DNA of 64,000 nt, taken from positions 1 to 64,000 of the forward strand of contig NC_015320.1 in assembly GCF_000194625.1 (NCBI RefSeq). The letters run 5' to 3'. Under the pieces are notes generated by a model. It made no database searches, was not told the DNA's origin, and saw nothing but the letters and a program-made list of their open reading frames with translations. A program made the translations under genes and the position numbers. Origin of the DNA: Archaeoglobus veneficus SNP6. Its GTDB lineage: Archaea > Halobacteriota > Archaeoglobi > Archaeoglobales > Archaeoglobaceae. Numbering within the stretch: position 1 is the stretch's first letter; each line of letters starts with the position of its first letter. Below are positions 43,297 through 52,147 of the stretch, piece after piece.

Positions 43297-44580
43297 ATGA
43301 CAGGCGGAATTAAAAAGCTGGCAATTCTCATTCTTATCGTCTGCCTCTTTGCTGGATGTGCCCAGCAGGAGGTAAAGCAAACTCCTCAGGAGGAAACGAA
43401 GCAGGAAGCTAAGCAGGAGGTCATAAAAGTTGGAGTTATAGGCCCCATGGATCTTCCGTTTGGCATAGCAGAGAAAAAAGCTGTTGAACTCGCTGCCGAA
43501 CAGATAAATGCTGAGGGCGGCATTCTCGGCAAAAAGGTGGAGGTAATCGTTGCGGACACAAAGCTCAACCCGAACACGGCAACCTCTGAATTCAGGAGGC
43601 TCGTTGATGAGGAGTGCAGTGTAATCATTGGCGGTTTTGCAAGTGGTGTTTCGCTCTCGATGCAGGAGGTTATGGCAGAAACCAAAACTGTATGGCTTGC
43701 TGACGGCTCATCTCCAAAGCTCACCGAGAAGGTTAAGGAGGACTACGAGCACTACAAGTACTTCTTCAGGGCTGGAACGCTGAACGGAACAACTTTTGCG
43801 TATGACATATTTGATGCCCTGCACAACTACTACAATGGCAAGCTCGGTAAGAACTGGAAGAAGGTTGCAGTAATCAGAGACGATGCGGTCTGGACAGAAG
43901 GTGTGATGGCCGCTCTTCGCCCGATGCTGGAGTCCAATGGATACGAAATAGTAATGGATGCAAAGGTGCCAAAAGGCACCGAAGACTTCTCCTCGATCCT
44001 CTACGAGGCAAAGGACAAGGCTGACGTAATCGTTACCCTTCTCGCCCACGTAAACGGTATACCGCTCGTAAAACAGTGGAGTGAGATGCGCATACCGCTC
44101 CAGATAATAGGTCACGACCTCTCAGCAATATACCCGACTGCATGGGAGTCGAGCAACGGAAAAATAGAGGGAGAGGTGTTTATAGCCACGGGAGGAGCGA
44201 TACACATTCCCGTTAACGAGAGGGCAGAGAAGTTTATAGAGGCGTGGAAGGAGAAGTACGGCAGCCTGCCGGATGCGAATACGGCATACGACATGTACGA
44301 CGCGCTGTTCATTTACAAGGCTGCAGTGGAGCAGGCGGCGAAGGATGGAAAAGATCCGAACGACCCGGATGTTGTCGTGGAGTACATAGAGAAGTTTAAT
44401 GCGGACAATCCGTTTGAGTGTGTCAGGGGTAAGCTTGCGTTCACAAAGTACCATGACCCAATGTGGGGCGATGAATACATCAGAAACTGGATTTGCCAGT
44501 GGCAGGACGGCAAGGTCGTCATAATCTGGCCTGAAAACGTAGCAACCGGAGAATACGTACAGCCAGAGTGGATCGAATAA
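43297..44580 (+). CDS. ABC transporter substrate-binding lipoprotein (LivK-like)
   Basis: 427 aa. Signal with lipobox-like LFAGC, Gln/Glu-rich linker, then a periplasmic-binding type I domain (VGVIGPMDLPFGIAEKKAVE, AAEQINAEGGILGKKVEVIV). Same family as branched-chain amino-acid, urea/amide and aromatic-acid receptors. No permease or ATPase genes follow here, so partners must be elsewhere. Probably carries an acid substrate of the adjacent CoA ligase. Confidence 0.9.
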   Translation: MTGGIKKLAILILIVCLFAGCAQQEVKQTPQEETKQEAKQEVIKVGVIGPMDLPFGIAEKKAVELAAEQINAEGGILGKKVEVIVADTKLNPNTATSEFRRLVDEECSVIIGGFASGVSLSMQEVMAETKTVWLADGSSPKLTEKVKEDYEHYKYFFRAGTLNGTTFAYDIFDALHNYYNGKLGKNWKKVAVIRDDAVWTEGVMAALRPMLESNGYEIVMDAKVPKGTEDFSSILYEAKDKADVIVTLLAHVNGIPLVKQWSEMRIPLQIIGHDLSAIYPTAWESSNGKIEGEVFIATGGAIHIPVNERAEKFIEAWKEKYGSLPDANTAYDMYDALFIYKAAVEQAAKDGKDPNDPDVVVEYIEKFNADNPFECVRGKLAFTKYHDPMWGDEYIRNWICQWQDGKVVIIWPENVATGEYVQPEWIE

Positions 44581-44667
44581 ACTGATAATTTTTCATCAAC
44601 TCTTTTATTTTGATTCTGCATAGTTTATGGGAAAAGTAGAAATATTGCAAATTCTTCACATTCTCAC

Positions 44668-45153
44668 ATGCCCGACAAAATCGATGCTCTCGACATCAGA
44701 GTTCTCGTCGAGCTGCAGGAGGACGCGAGAAAAAGTCTGAGAGAGATCGCCGAAAAGCTTGGCGTTGCAGAAGGGACAGTTTACAACCGTATAAACAAGA
44801 TGAAAAGAATGGGCGTCATTCAGAAGTTCATTCCGATAATAGATTACTCCAAGCTCGGATTTGATCTCATAGCAGTAATAGGCGTTACGGCTGAAGGTGG
44901 GCATCTAATCGAAGTTGAAGAGATGCTCGCAAATGAGCCAAACGTTACCGCAGTATACGATGTGACTGGCGAGTTCGACGTCATAACCGTTGCAAAATTC
45001 AAGGATAGAGAATCCCTAAACGCCTTCGTCAAGCGGATTGCTGGCTTGGAGCACGTTAAAAAGACATACACAATGCTCGTCCTCAATGTTGTGAAGGAAA
45101 CTCACAGCATAAACCTTGCCAAATTGATGGAGGGGGAGTTGAAGGTGGATTAG
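44668..45153 (+). CDS. Lrp/AsnC-family regulator
   Basis: 161 aa. N-terminal HTH (SLREIAEKLGVAEGTVYNRI) and C-terminal RAM sensor domain (VTAVYDVTGEFDVITVAKFK). Located just after the CoA ligase-receptor pair, which it may control. Ends overlap with the NagD-like gene. Confidence 0.92.
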   Translation: MPDKIDALDIRVLVELQEDARKSLREIAEKLGVAEGTVYNRINKMKRMGVIQKFIPIIDYSKLGFDLIAVIGVTAEGGHLIEVEEMLANEPNVTAVYDVTGEFDVITVAKFKDRESLNAFVKRIAGLEHVKKTYTMLVLNVVKETHSINLAKLMEGELKVD

Positions 45154-45941
45154 TCAAAAAGCTTTCCAAGGTGGTCAAGCACGTAATCAGGCTTTTCTCC
45201 ATGCCTTTCAATCATTTGTTCCAGATTTTCCTTCGTTGTAACTCCCGACAGGACGAGGAGCGTCGTCGCCCCGATTGCCTTCCCCGCTTTCACATCGATG
45301 TCGATCTGATCGCCAACCACCACGACTTCATCAGCTTTAAGGCCGAGGATGTCGAGCGCCTCTTCCATTATCACCTTCGACGGCTTTCCTATAACAACGT
45401 CAGGCATCCTGCCAGTCATCCAGTAAAGCGATCCTATAATCATTCCAGTTCCGGGAATCGGGCCATCTTCAGCGGGAAAAATCCTGTCGGGGTTTGTCGC
45501 AATGTACCTCGTGCCTGCAAGGCAGCATCGCAGAGCTTTAGTCATTATCTCAAAGTTTATTCCCCTGTTCGAGCCAACAACAAGATATTCGGCATCTCTG
45601 TAATCAACGATTTCGTGGCCAGCAAGCTCGAGTTCTTCTATCAGCCCCTTCTCGCCGGTTGTGAAGATTTTCGCTTTCCCGGCTTCTCTCTTCAAATAGC
45701 GGGCGGTGGCGAAGGTTGCGAGGAGCATTTCATCCTCGTGAACATCCAATCCGAAACGCTGAAAACGGTCGATCATTATCGTCCTGCTTCTCGTGGAATT
45801 GTTCGACACAAAAACGAGCTTTTTTCCAAATTCCCGTAGTTTCTTAACAGCCTCAACGCCTTCAGGAATTGGCGTCTCACCCCTGCCTATCACGCCATCG
45901 ATGTCGAGAATGAAGCCTTTCTTTTCGAGTAGCGGATGCAT
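45150..45941 (-). CDS. HAD-superfamily NagD-like phosphatase
   Basis: 263 aa. DxD motif I in FILDIDGVIGRGETPIPEG, motif II VSNNSTRS, Lys in VIGKPSKVIM and acidic motif IV VVVGDQIDIDVKAG. Substrate not deducible (phosphoglycolate, AMP or sugar phosphates are typical). Confidence 0.9.
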   Translation of the reverse strand: MHPLLEKKGFILDIDGVIGRGETPIPEGVEAVKKLREFGKKLVFVSNNSTRSRTIMIDRFQRFGLDVHEDEMLLATFATARYLKREAGKAKIFTTGEKGLIEELELAGHEIVDYRDAEYLVVGSNRGINFEIMTKALRCCLAGTRYIATNPDRIFPAEDGPIPGTGMIIGSLYWMTGRMPDVVIGKPSKVIMEEALDILGLKADEVVVVGDQIDIDVKAGKAIGATTLLVLSGVTTKENLEQMIERHGEKPDYVLDHLGKLFD

Positions 45942-45992
45942 GCTGCCGTTACGAGATCATTCTTTAAATTTTGTTCGCTCTAAAGCTCTATG

Positions 45993-47258
45993 CTAAAGCT
46001 CAATGCGATACTTCGTCTTCATTACTCCCTCCCTTATACCGTACCTCGCTTTTCCTTCAGCAATCACTCTGAACGCGTGGTCTATCACCTTCCTGTAGAA
46101 ATCGCAGTAGGGGCTCTTTTCAAACATACTGCCGTTCTCAGCATACACCTCTGCTGGACAGGGTGCTCCACATATGTGCCTGTAAGGACAAATCCGGCAC
46201 TCCTCGATTTTCTCCACCACTCTGCCTCTAACCTCTTTGAACGGGCAGACGTTTGTATTGATTCTTCCATCGTCCAGCACATCTTTAAGCTCCGCCGAAA
46301 ATTCATGGAAGCCTATGAACTCCCCGCAAGGATATACCTTCATATCCGGTGTGATGGCGAAAAATCTGCGTCCCGCTCCACACGGCGAGATGTCGCACTG
46401 CAGCACCCTTGATGTAGGGGCGACGATTCCCAACAGAATGTTGGCAAAATCTCCAATGACGATTCTCTCCCCACTCTCTGTTAACTCTATTGCCCTGTCC
46501 ACCGCCTTTATGAAGTACTCCGCAGCAGCATCGACTGGCGGTCTAAGTTTTCTGCCACCTGCACTCGTGCCTCTCACGGGGTTCATTAGGCATACTTCAA
46601 CCTTCCCGGCGAGGAAATCCACCATTTCGGGAAGCTGGGTATAGTTGTAGCGGTTAATCGTTGTGATAACGTTAAGGTGTTTGTACCCTCGCATTACCCC
46701 TAAAATCCTGCTAACAGCGTTGAAGTGCCCCTCACCCCTCAGAAAATCGTTTGTTTTTATGTCCGGCGAGTCAAACGAGATGCCAAGGTTGACTTCTCTC
46801 TCCATTATAAACTCCATATCTTCGTCGTTCAGAAGAAATCCATTCGTCTGAATCCCATAGTTGAACTGTCTATTTTCCTCGATAACCCTGAAAATTACGT
46901 CTTTGGCAAGCAGAGGTTCCGCTCCGTGGAAGATGATCCACTCAACTCCCGCTTTTTTCAGCACGTCGAGGATCTCGCCCATCTCCTCGTAGTCCATCGT
47001 TTGTCCTCTTCGTTTGACTTCTGGAGGGATGTAGCAGTAGGGGCATGAGGCGTTACAGGAATCGGTTACGTTGATGTAAACGGTTCTGATTGAAACTTCC
47101 GATCTGTAGCGAGCCATCTCCTGCTGTAATATCTCTCTGTTCTCGAGCCACAACCTTTCCACATTTTCAGGAAGTTCCTGCTCCGTTGAGGTTGCCCAGA
47201 AGACGGATTCTGGATCGATGAACACTGAAAAATCGTTAAAGTTAATCATATTGAGCAT
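45993..47258 (-). CDS. Peptide-modifying radical SAM/SPASM enzyme
   Basis: 421 aa from ATG 47256-47258 (SD GGAGGTGG; the longer TTG frame overlaps that SD). Radical SAM site C68-x3-C72-x2-C75 (CNASCPYC), FHGAEPLL, and a SPASM region with CDISPCG, YPCGE, CPF, CRICPYRHICGAPCPAE and CDFYR. This is the plan of PqqE/MftC-type peptide maturases. A 31-codon peptide gene lies just upstream, and a tungsten oxidoreductase operon is divergent, so it probably matures a peptide-derived redox partner or the oxidoreductase itself. Confidence 0.85.
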   Translation of the reverse strand: MLNMINFNDFSVFIDPESVFWATSTEQELPENVERLWLENREILQQEMARYRSEVSIRTVYINVTDSCNASCPYCYIPPEVKRRGQTMDYEEMGEILDVLKKAGVEWIIFHGAEPLLAKDVIFRVIEENRQFNYGIQTNGFLLNDEDMEFIMEREVNLGISFDSPDIKTNDFLRGEGHFNAVSRILGVMRGYKHLNVITTINRYNYTQLPEMVDFLAGKVEVCLMNPVRGTSAGGRKLRPPVDAAAEYFIKAVDRAIELTESGERIVIGDFANILLGIVAPTSRVLQCDISPCGAGRRFFAITPDMKVYPCGEFIGFHEFSAELKDVLDDGRINTNVCPFKEVRGRVVEKIEECRICPYRHICGAPCPAEVYAENGSMFEKSPYCDFYRKVIDHAFRVIAEGKARYGIREGVMKTKYRIEL

Positions 47259-47276
47259 TTTGGCCACCTCCAAAAA

Positions 47277-47372
47277 TTAGAAGGGGGATTTCTCCCCCTG
47301 CATAACATAGTGCGTCAGCCCCCCATCCTCACTATCGCACTCCAGTCTGTACGCCCGGACTTTCTTCTTCAT
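47277..47372 (-). CDS. Small precursor-like peptide (31 aa) upstream of SPASM enzyme
   Basis: ATG 47370-47372 to TAA 47277-47279. Begins MKKKVRAYRLECDSEDGGLT and ends MQGEKSPF: a basic leader followed by a core with Tyr, Glu, a single Cys, Gly-Gly and His-Tyr, residues commonly modified by radical SAM enzymes. Only 18 bp precede the enzyme's ATG. The final codons form a GGGGGA-GAAA-TCCCCC hairpin that may reduce read-through to the enzyme so that the peptide is made in excess. Not a known family to me. Confidence 0.65.
   Translation of the reverse strand: MKKKVRAYRLECDSEDGGLTHYVMQGEKSPF
47283..47298 (-). terminator. GAAA-tetraloop hairpin / attenuator
   Basis: GGGGGA-GAAA-TCCCCC on the minus strand, overlapping the last peptide codons and preceding the enzyme start. 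Perfect 6-bp stem with a GNRA loop. Confidence 0.55.
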
Positions 47373-47519
47373 GCTATACATAGAATTGCCGAAACTTAAC
47401 TGTCTTTCAGTAGAAGCAAAGGTTTTTCTGCTTAATTACAGATATCATACACCGCAATCTATTTAAAAGTGCAGTGTAGTCTTCCTATAATAATTATAAT
47501 GAACTCGGGGGCATTCACG

Positions 47520-48494
47520 ATGACCAGTAACCTGAAAGAAAGACTGAAAGAATCAGGTAAAACATTCCTCGTCGGCATCGCCGGCGATAGCGGTTCGGGA
47601 AAGACGACTTTTGCAAACGCCATAAGGAATTTGCTTGGCAACGACATCGTTTCGAGTATAACTCTCGACGACTACCACGTTTACGACAGGCAGACGAGAT
47701 GGAAGCTCAACATAACACCTCTGCATCCCGAAGCCAACAACCTCAAGCTCGTTGAAACCCACCTCATGCTGTTAAAGAAGGGGGAAACGATAAGAAAGCC
47801 AACCTACGACCACAGCACTGGCACTTTTGGTGAGTGGGAGGATTTCACGCCAACTCCAGTCGTTATCGTCGAGGGTTTGCATACTCTATACGATGGTCTT
47901 CGCAATTACCTCGACTTCAGGATTTTCGTTGATCCTGCCCGCTACATAAAACGCAGGTGGAAGATAAAGAGAGATGTCGAGGAGAGAGGCTACAACAGGC
48001 AGAAAGTCGTTGAAGAGATAATCAGGAGAGAATCTGACTACAAGCGGTACATAGACTTCCAGAAGATATACGCCGATGTTGTAATCAAGATATTTCCTAC
48101 AGCTTTGCAGAGCGTTGAGCGCATAACATACCTCACCGAAGCGCCGCCCGAACTGTACAAGGTTAGGCTGATTCTCAAGAGTGGAGATTTTGTGCCGACC
48201 GAGCCAATAAAGCTTGATATAGACCTATCAGCATTTGTAAGGGCGAGCGAGAAGGATTTCGCTCTTGGCTTCTTCTCCGACTACTACTACGAGAAGCCCG
48301 CAAGCTTCATAGACATCGACGGCCTGATGAACGTTGAACTTTTCTCGACGTTGCTGGACATTCTGAAGAAGGAAGTTGGAGCGGACGTGGAGTGGAAGAT
48401 GAATACATACGTGAACGCAATAGAGGTTGCCAAGCTCCTTGTCTGCTGGAGATTTCTCGAACTCATAAAATTCAGACTGGAGGCGGAATTATGA
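47520..48494 (+). CDS. Phosphoribulokinase-like kinase (archaeal type)
   Basis: About 324 aa. P-loop GDSGSGKT at residues 22-29, then LDDYHVYDR, PLHPEANN, KPTYDHSTG and VIVEGLHTLY, all PRK/uridine-kinase-family motifs in PRK order. Archaeal PRK makes ribulose-1,5-bisphosphate in the reductive hexulose-phosphate route or for related sugar metabolism. ATG 47520 is used; ATG 47499 is an alternative, both after a TATTTAAAAG promoter (about 47459). Overlaps the ferredoxin gene (ATGA). Confidence 0.83.
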   Translation: MTSNLKERLKESGKTFLVGIAGDSGSGKTTFANAIRNLLGNDIVSSITLDDYHVYDRQTRWKLNITPLHPEANNLKLVETHLMLLKKGETIRKPTYDHSTGTFGEWEDFTPTPVVIVEGLHTLYDGLRNYLDFRIFVDPARYIKRRWKIKRDVEERGYNRQKVVEEIIRRESDYKRYIDFQKIYADVVIKIFPTALQSVERITYLTEAPPELYKVRLILKSGDFVPTEPIKLDIDLSAFVRASEKDFALGFFSDYYYEKPASFIDIDGLMNVELFSTLLDILKKEVGADVEWKMNTYVNAIEVAKLLVCWRFLELIKFRLEAEL

Positions 48495-48925
48495 AGAGGC
48501 TAATTATAAAAGACATAGAGAAGTGTGTTGGTTGTGGAATGTGTATGTACGCCTGCTCGAGGCGAAAAGGTGAGGCAGGTATAGACTCATCTGGCATTCT
48601 CGCTGTAAGCCTTAGCGGTTTTGAGAGGGGTGCAACTGTCATCTTTTGCAGAGCATGCATCGAGCCCCCATGCGTACAGGTATGCCCTACGAATGCTTTA
48701 AGACCAAGAAAGGGTGGAGGGGTCGTTTACAACGAGAAGGACTGCATAGCATGTGGTAACTGCATAAATGCCTGCACGATCGGAGCGATATTCAGAAGAA
48801 GTGACGGAAAACCGGCAGTCTGCATACACTGCGGCTACTGCGCGAACTACTGCCCACACGGCGTTCTCGGCTTTGAGGAAATAACTGCAGGAAAAGTGGT
48901 AACGGAGGAGGTGGAAGCATGCTGA
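48491..48925 (+). CDS. Four-cluster ferredoxin-like iron-sulfur protein
   Basis: 144 aa with CVGCGMCMYAC, CRACIEPPCVQVC, CIACGNCINAC and CIHCGYCANYC motifs, enough for up to four [4Fe-4S] clusters, as in the small subunits of tungsten or DMSO-reductase-like enzymes. ATG overlaps the PRK stop, SD GGAGGCGG. Its end overlaps the AOR start by 7 bp, so it is almost certainly the AOR electron partner. Confidence 0.9.
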   Translation: MKRLIIKDIEKCVGCGMCMYACSRRKGEAGIDSSGILAVSLSGFERGATVIFCRACIEPPCVQVCPTNALRPRKGGGVVYNEKDCIACGNCINACTIGAIFRRSDGKPAVCIHCGYCANYCPHGVLGFEEITAGKVVTEEVEAC

Positions 48926-50652
48926 CTAGGGTGCTAACAATAGACCTCTCCAGCTATACATACAGCATTGACGACAGAAGAGACCTCTTTGAGGAATGGT
49001 TGGGCGGCGTGGGTGTTGCAGTTCAGCTTTTAAAGGAGAACATGGATGTTAACGCCGATCCGTTAAGCGAGGAGAACGTCATAGTTTTCGCTGTAGGGCC
49101 ATTAACGTCAGCCTATCCTCTTGCATCAAAAACCGTTGCTCTATTCAAGAGTCCGCTAACGGGAAACCTTGGTGAAAGCCATGCAGGTGGGAGAACTGCG
49201 ACAAGCATGGCAAACGCCGGATACGGAGCTATAGTGATAAAGGGAAGAAGCAAGAAGCCCGTTTACGTTGTAATAGATAACGGCAAGGTGCACTTCAGGG
49301 ACGCCAGAGTTATCTGGGGAATTGAGGATTCACTCATAGTCGGAAGGATCATTGCAGAAAAAGAGCCCGGAAGAGGTACGAGGACTGTAATGAGGATAGG
49401 AGGGGGCGGAGAGAAGCTTGTAAGATACGCGTGCGTTACGACGGAGACCTACAGACATTTCGGTAGGCTTGGACTGGGAGCCGTCTTCGGTTCCAAGAAT
49501 CTCAAGGCCATCGTCATCAACGGGAGAGGTAGCAGAAAGGTCGTGAATAGAAGGGCGTACAGAGAAATTTACGACGAGATATTCAGGCTGGCAATTGAAT
49601 CCAACGCCATGAAGAAATACCATTTAATCGGCACCGCCGTCAACGTAAACCCCCTCAACGAGATTGGAGGTTTGCCAACTAAAAACCTGAAACAGACGAG
49701 GTTTGAGAATGCAGAGGAGATAAGTGGTGAGAGTCTTGCAGAAAGGATAGGCAGAAGGGTTGCGTGCAGCCATTGCCCGGTTGCGTGCGTTCACATAGCT
49801 GTTTTAAGGCTGCCGTACGAGAACGAGCCGTATTTCTACAAGACCATCATGATCTCCTACGACTACGAACTGATATACTCCCTCGGCTCAATGCTTGGAA
49901 TCGGTTCGAAGGAGGGACTGCTCAGGCTAATCCACAGAGTTGAAACGTACACACTTGATGCCATGAGTACGGGAGTGTGCCTTGCTTGGGCAACGGAGGC
50001 GCTTGAAAGAGGAATTATAAGCAAAGAAGATACCATCGTCGATTTGAAGTTTGGAGACTGTGATGCCTACATCAAGGCGATAGACTACATAGTCAGACAA
50101 CCAAACGACTTCTACAAGAATTTGGCGTACGGTGTTGAGCACGCAGCGAAGGTTTACGGTGGAAAAGAGTTCGCCCTAACTTTCGGTAAAAACGAAATGC
50201 CCGGATACCATACGGGATATGCAGCACACATAGGCTACCTCATTGGACTGAGACATAGCCATCTCGATAATGCGGGCTACTCGCTGGATCAGAAGCTCAA
50301 GGAGTATCCCGAGCCAGAAGAGCTCGTCGGAAAGCTCATCAAAGAGGAGCAGTGGAGACAGGTGCTTTCGAGTCTCGTGGTGTGCTTCTTTGCAAGAGGT
50401 GTTTATACGGCAGATATTGTATGCAAAGCCTTCAAGCCTCTCGGAATTGAAATAGGTGAGGACGAACTGAACAGGATAGGGGAAAAAATCTACTTCGAAA
50501 AGCTGAGACTGAAGAAGCAGATGGGCTTTGACGTGAGCAAACTCAGGATACCGAAGAGGATATTCGAAGTTGAAACACCCCATGGAAAGCTGAGCGAAGA
50601 CTACATCAGAAGAGCACTCGACTACTACGCAAAGATCGTCAGCGAAGTATAA
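48919..50652 (+). CDS. Tungsten aldehyde:ferredoxin oxidoreductase family enzyme
   Basis: 577 aa AOR-family protein. N-terminal pterin-binding domain (LFEEWLGGVGVAVQLL, SPLTGNLGESHAGGR), then the [4Fe-4S] site C283-x2-C286-x3-C290 (CSHCPVAC) and C354 after D347 (DAMSTGVC). Oxidises aldehydes or similar substrates, passing electrons to ferredoxin. Substrate unknown. The nearby SPASM enzyme and peptide suggest an unusual additional cofactor. Confidence 0.93.
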   Translation: MLTRVLTIDLSSYTYSIDDRRDLFEEWLGGVGVAVQLLKENMDVNADPLSEENVIVFAVGPLTSAYPLASKTVALFKSPLTGNLGESHAGGRTATSMANAGYGAIVIKGRSKKPVYVVIDNGKVHFRDARVIWGIEDSLIVGRIIAEKEPGRGTRTVMRIGGGGEKLVRYACVTTETYRHFGRLGLGAVFGSKNLKAIVINGRGSRKVVNRRAYREIYDEIFRLAIESNAMKKYHLIGTAVNVNPLNEIGGLPTKNLKQTRFENAEEISGESLAERIGRRVACSHCPVACVHIAVLRLPYENEPYFYKTIMISYDYELIYSLGSMLGIGSKEGLLRLIHRVETYTLDAMSTGVCLAWATEALERGIISKEDTIVDLKFGDCDAYIKAIDYIVRQPNDFYKNLAYGVEHAAKVYGGKEFALTFGKNEMPGYHTGYAAHIGYLIGLRHSHLDNAGYSLDQKLKEYPEPEELVGKLIKEEQWRQVLSSLVVCFFARGVYTADIVCKAFKPLGIEIGEDELNRIGEKIYFEKLRLKKQMGFDVSKLRIPKRIFEVETPHGKLSEDYIRRALDYYAKIVSEV

Positions 50653-51289
50653 CAGCTGTGACTATGCCAAAAGCGCAGGCGGCGATCTCCGGCATCTCAG
50701 AGATGTTGCTTAAAAGTCTGGATAGATCGAGGTAAGCGATAAAAGTGTCTCCGCTTTCCTTGGCAACTCTCCAGTACCTCTTTTTATCCTTTTTGATTCT
50801 CTCAGCCCTCTCCTTAATGTGCTCCTCGAGCTTTCCGTGTTTTACGCTCTCGTAGAGTGCTGTTGTTGCCCAGACGTAGAAGTCCGTGACGGAGTAGTCG
50901 GCAATTCTCAGATGGAGCTTCAGGTCTTTATCGCCGATGTCGCCTATTTCTCCAACGTAGACCTCATTTATGGCGAATGGTTTCAGTTCTCTGTAATCTC
51001 TGGCGGAAGTTAAAACGGGACAGAGATAGCATGATGCGAGGGCTATAGTTTCGACTTCTGGGGAAGGATTGAGGGATTCCACGAACTGCCTGACGTCTTC
51101 AAAGGGATAGTCAATCTTTACAAAGGGCTTTTTCTCGATTTTCTCCCCGATTTCCTCAGCAAGCCATCGAGGGACTCCAACGTTTCTATACCTGAATTTC
51201 TTGGCAACGAAATCAACGATAGTTTGGTCTTCTTTGAAGTATAGAACTCCTCTCAAGTTTTTGATTAGCCATGCAATTTGGGTGAACAT
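50639..51289 (-). CDS. Unknown protein (216 aa)
   Basis: Not recognised. Alpha/beta protein with a CYLCP pair-like motif (ASCYLCPVLTSARDYRELKPF), basic helical section (IKERAERIKKDKKRYWRVAK) and hydrophobic end. The central YRELKPFAINEVYVGEIGDI stretch could bind nucleic acid, but no family is named. Overlaps the AOR end by 14 bp. Confidence 0.65.
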   Translation of the reverse strand: MFTQIAWLIKNLRGVLYFKEDQTIVDFVAKKFRYRNVGVPRWLAEEIGEKIEKKPFVKIDYPFEDVRQFVESLNPSPEVETIALASCYLCPVLTSARDYRELKPFAINEVYVGEIGDIGDKDLKLHLRIADYSVTDFYVWATTALYESVKHGKLEEHIKERAERIKKDKKRYWRVAKESGDTFIAYLDLSRLLSNISEMPEIAACAFGIVTAVILR

Positions 51290-51359
51290 CGGGATTCGTA
51301 TTGTTAGAAAAAATTAAAGATTCTTTCTAAACCCGATCTACAGATATTGGGGTATAAAA

Positions 51360-51761
51360 ATGAATCCCGTCGCCCATTACATGCTCGCATGGCTCGTTGG
51401 TAAGCATGAAATTAGAGAAGGAAAGCTACCGTACCCACTCATAGCCTCTCTGCTACCCGATATCGAGTTCTACTTTAGTTTTTGCTTAAACTTTTTCTTA
51501 GAATACCATTCCACCATTAGCCACTCCTAAAGTAAGATACTTGCGTACAATGCTGACATTCCTCTTCCAGCCCTCAGAGCTGCATATATCTTGTTGGAGA
51601 TTTCGTTTGTATTCTGCTGCATCATACTTTATCTACAAAAGAGAATATCCGTGGCAAATTCGGGTAGAAACGATCAAAGTCCAAAATTCGCTACAAACCC
51701 AGCTTCGGCACCGTTAGTTCAGAGTTTATACGTTATTCTTAGGATGAAGCCCAAGTTTTAA
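51360..51761 (+). pseudogene. DUF457/YbcI-like membrane hydrolase broken by in-frame TAA
   Basis: The first 56 codons (NPVAHYMLAWLVGKHEIREG, LLPDIEFYF, EYHSTISHS) match the start of membrane-bound metal-dependent hydrolases with the H-x4-THS-like motif. TAA at 51528-51530 interrupts, after which the same frame continues for 77 codons with a plausible TM (ILLEISFVFCCIILYLQKR) and ends TAA 51759. Recent nonsense mutation plus probable internal loss. A TATA-like GGGTATAAAA immediately precedes ATG, too close for a leadered mRNA. Confidence 0.65.
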
Positions 51762-52147
51762 CACTGGCGCACCTCAAACCTCTTCAGACAGTAGTCAAGG
51801 ATGACCTTCAGGCCTTTTGCAAAATCTATGCCCAGAACGATCTCATCAACATTTTTGGTCGTTTCAATAAACCCATCACACGAAATGCCCGGTTCAAGAA
51901 TTTTAACCTTACCGAACGTGCCAGACGATCGAGCTATAGATCCATCGGGTAGTATGAGTTCCCTTACGTGCAGTTCCATCTCGTGCAGGCGAAGTTCCCT
52001 GAAAACGTTCTCGGGAACTAAAGCAAACCCTTCGTAGCCCGTATCAAAAACTGCAAGAACTGCTCCTTCTACAGGAAATCTTTTTGGTACAAATGGATTT
52101 TCCAGCACAATTTCCAGTACGGGCACGCCATCAAGAAGGTAATTCAT
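51758..52147 (-). CDS. Clan AA (retropepsin-like) aspartic protease, AF_0612-like
   Basis: 129 aa. Single DTG motif in AVFDTGYEGFALVP, flexible SGTF region and VLGIDFAKGLKVILDY end match the clan AA DTGF family known from Archaeoglobus. Single-domain, so active as a dimer. ATGA overlap with the RHH gene makes a two-gene, toxin-antitoxin-like unit. Confidence 0.82.
   Translation of the reverse strand: MNYLLDGVPVLEIVLENPFVPKRFPVEGAVLAVFDTGYEGFALVPENVFRELRLHEMELHVRELILPDGSIARSSGTFGKVKILEPGISCDGFIETTKNVDEIVLGIDFAKGLKVILDYCLKRFEVRQC

Noticed and set aside
51528-51530. Stop codon read-through as an unusual amino acid in the DUF457-like gene
   Set aside because: The codon is TAA, not the TGA or TAG used for selenocysteine or pyrrolysine, and no recoding element is visible.
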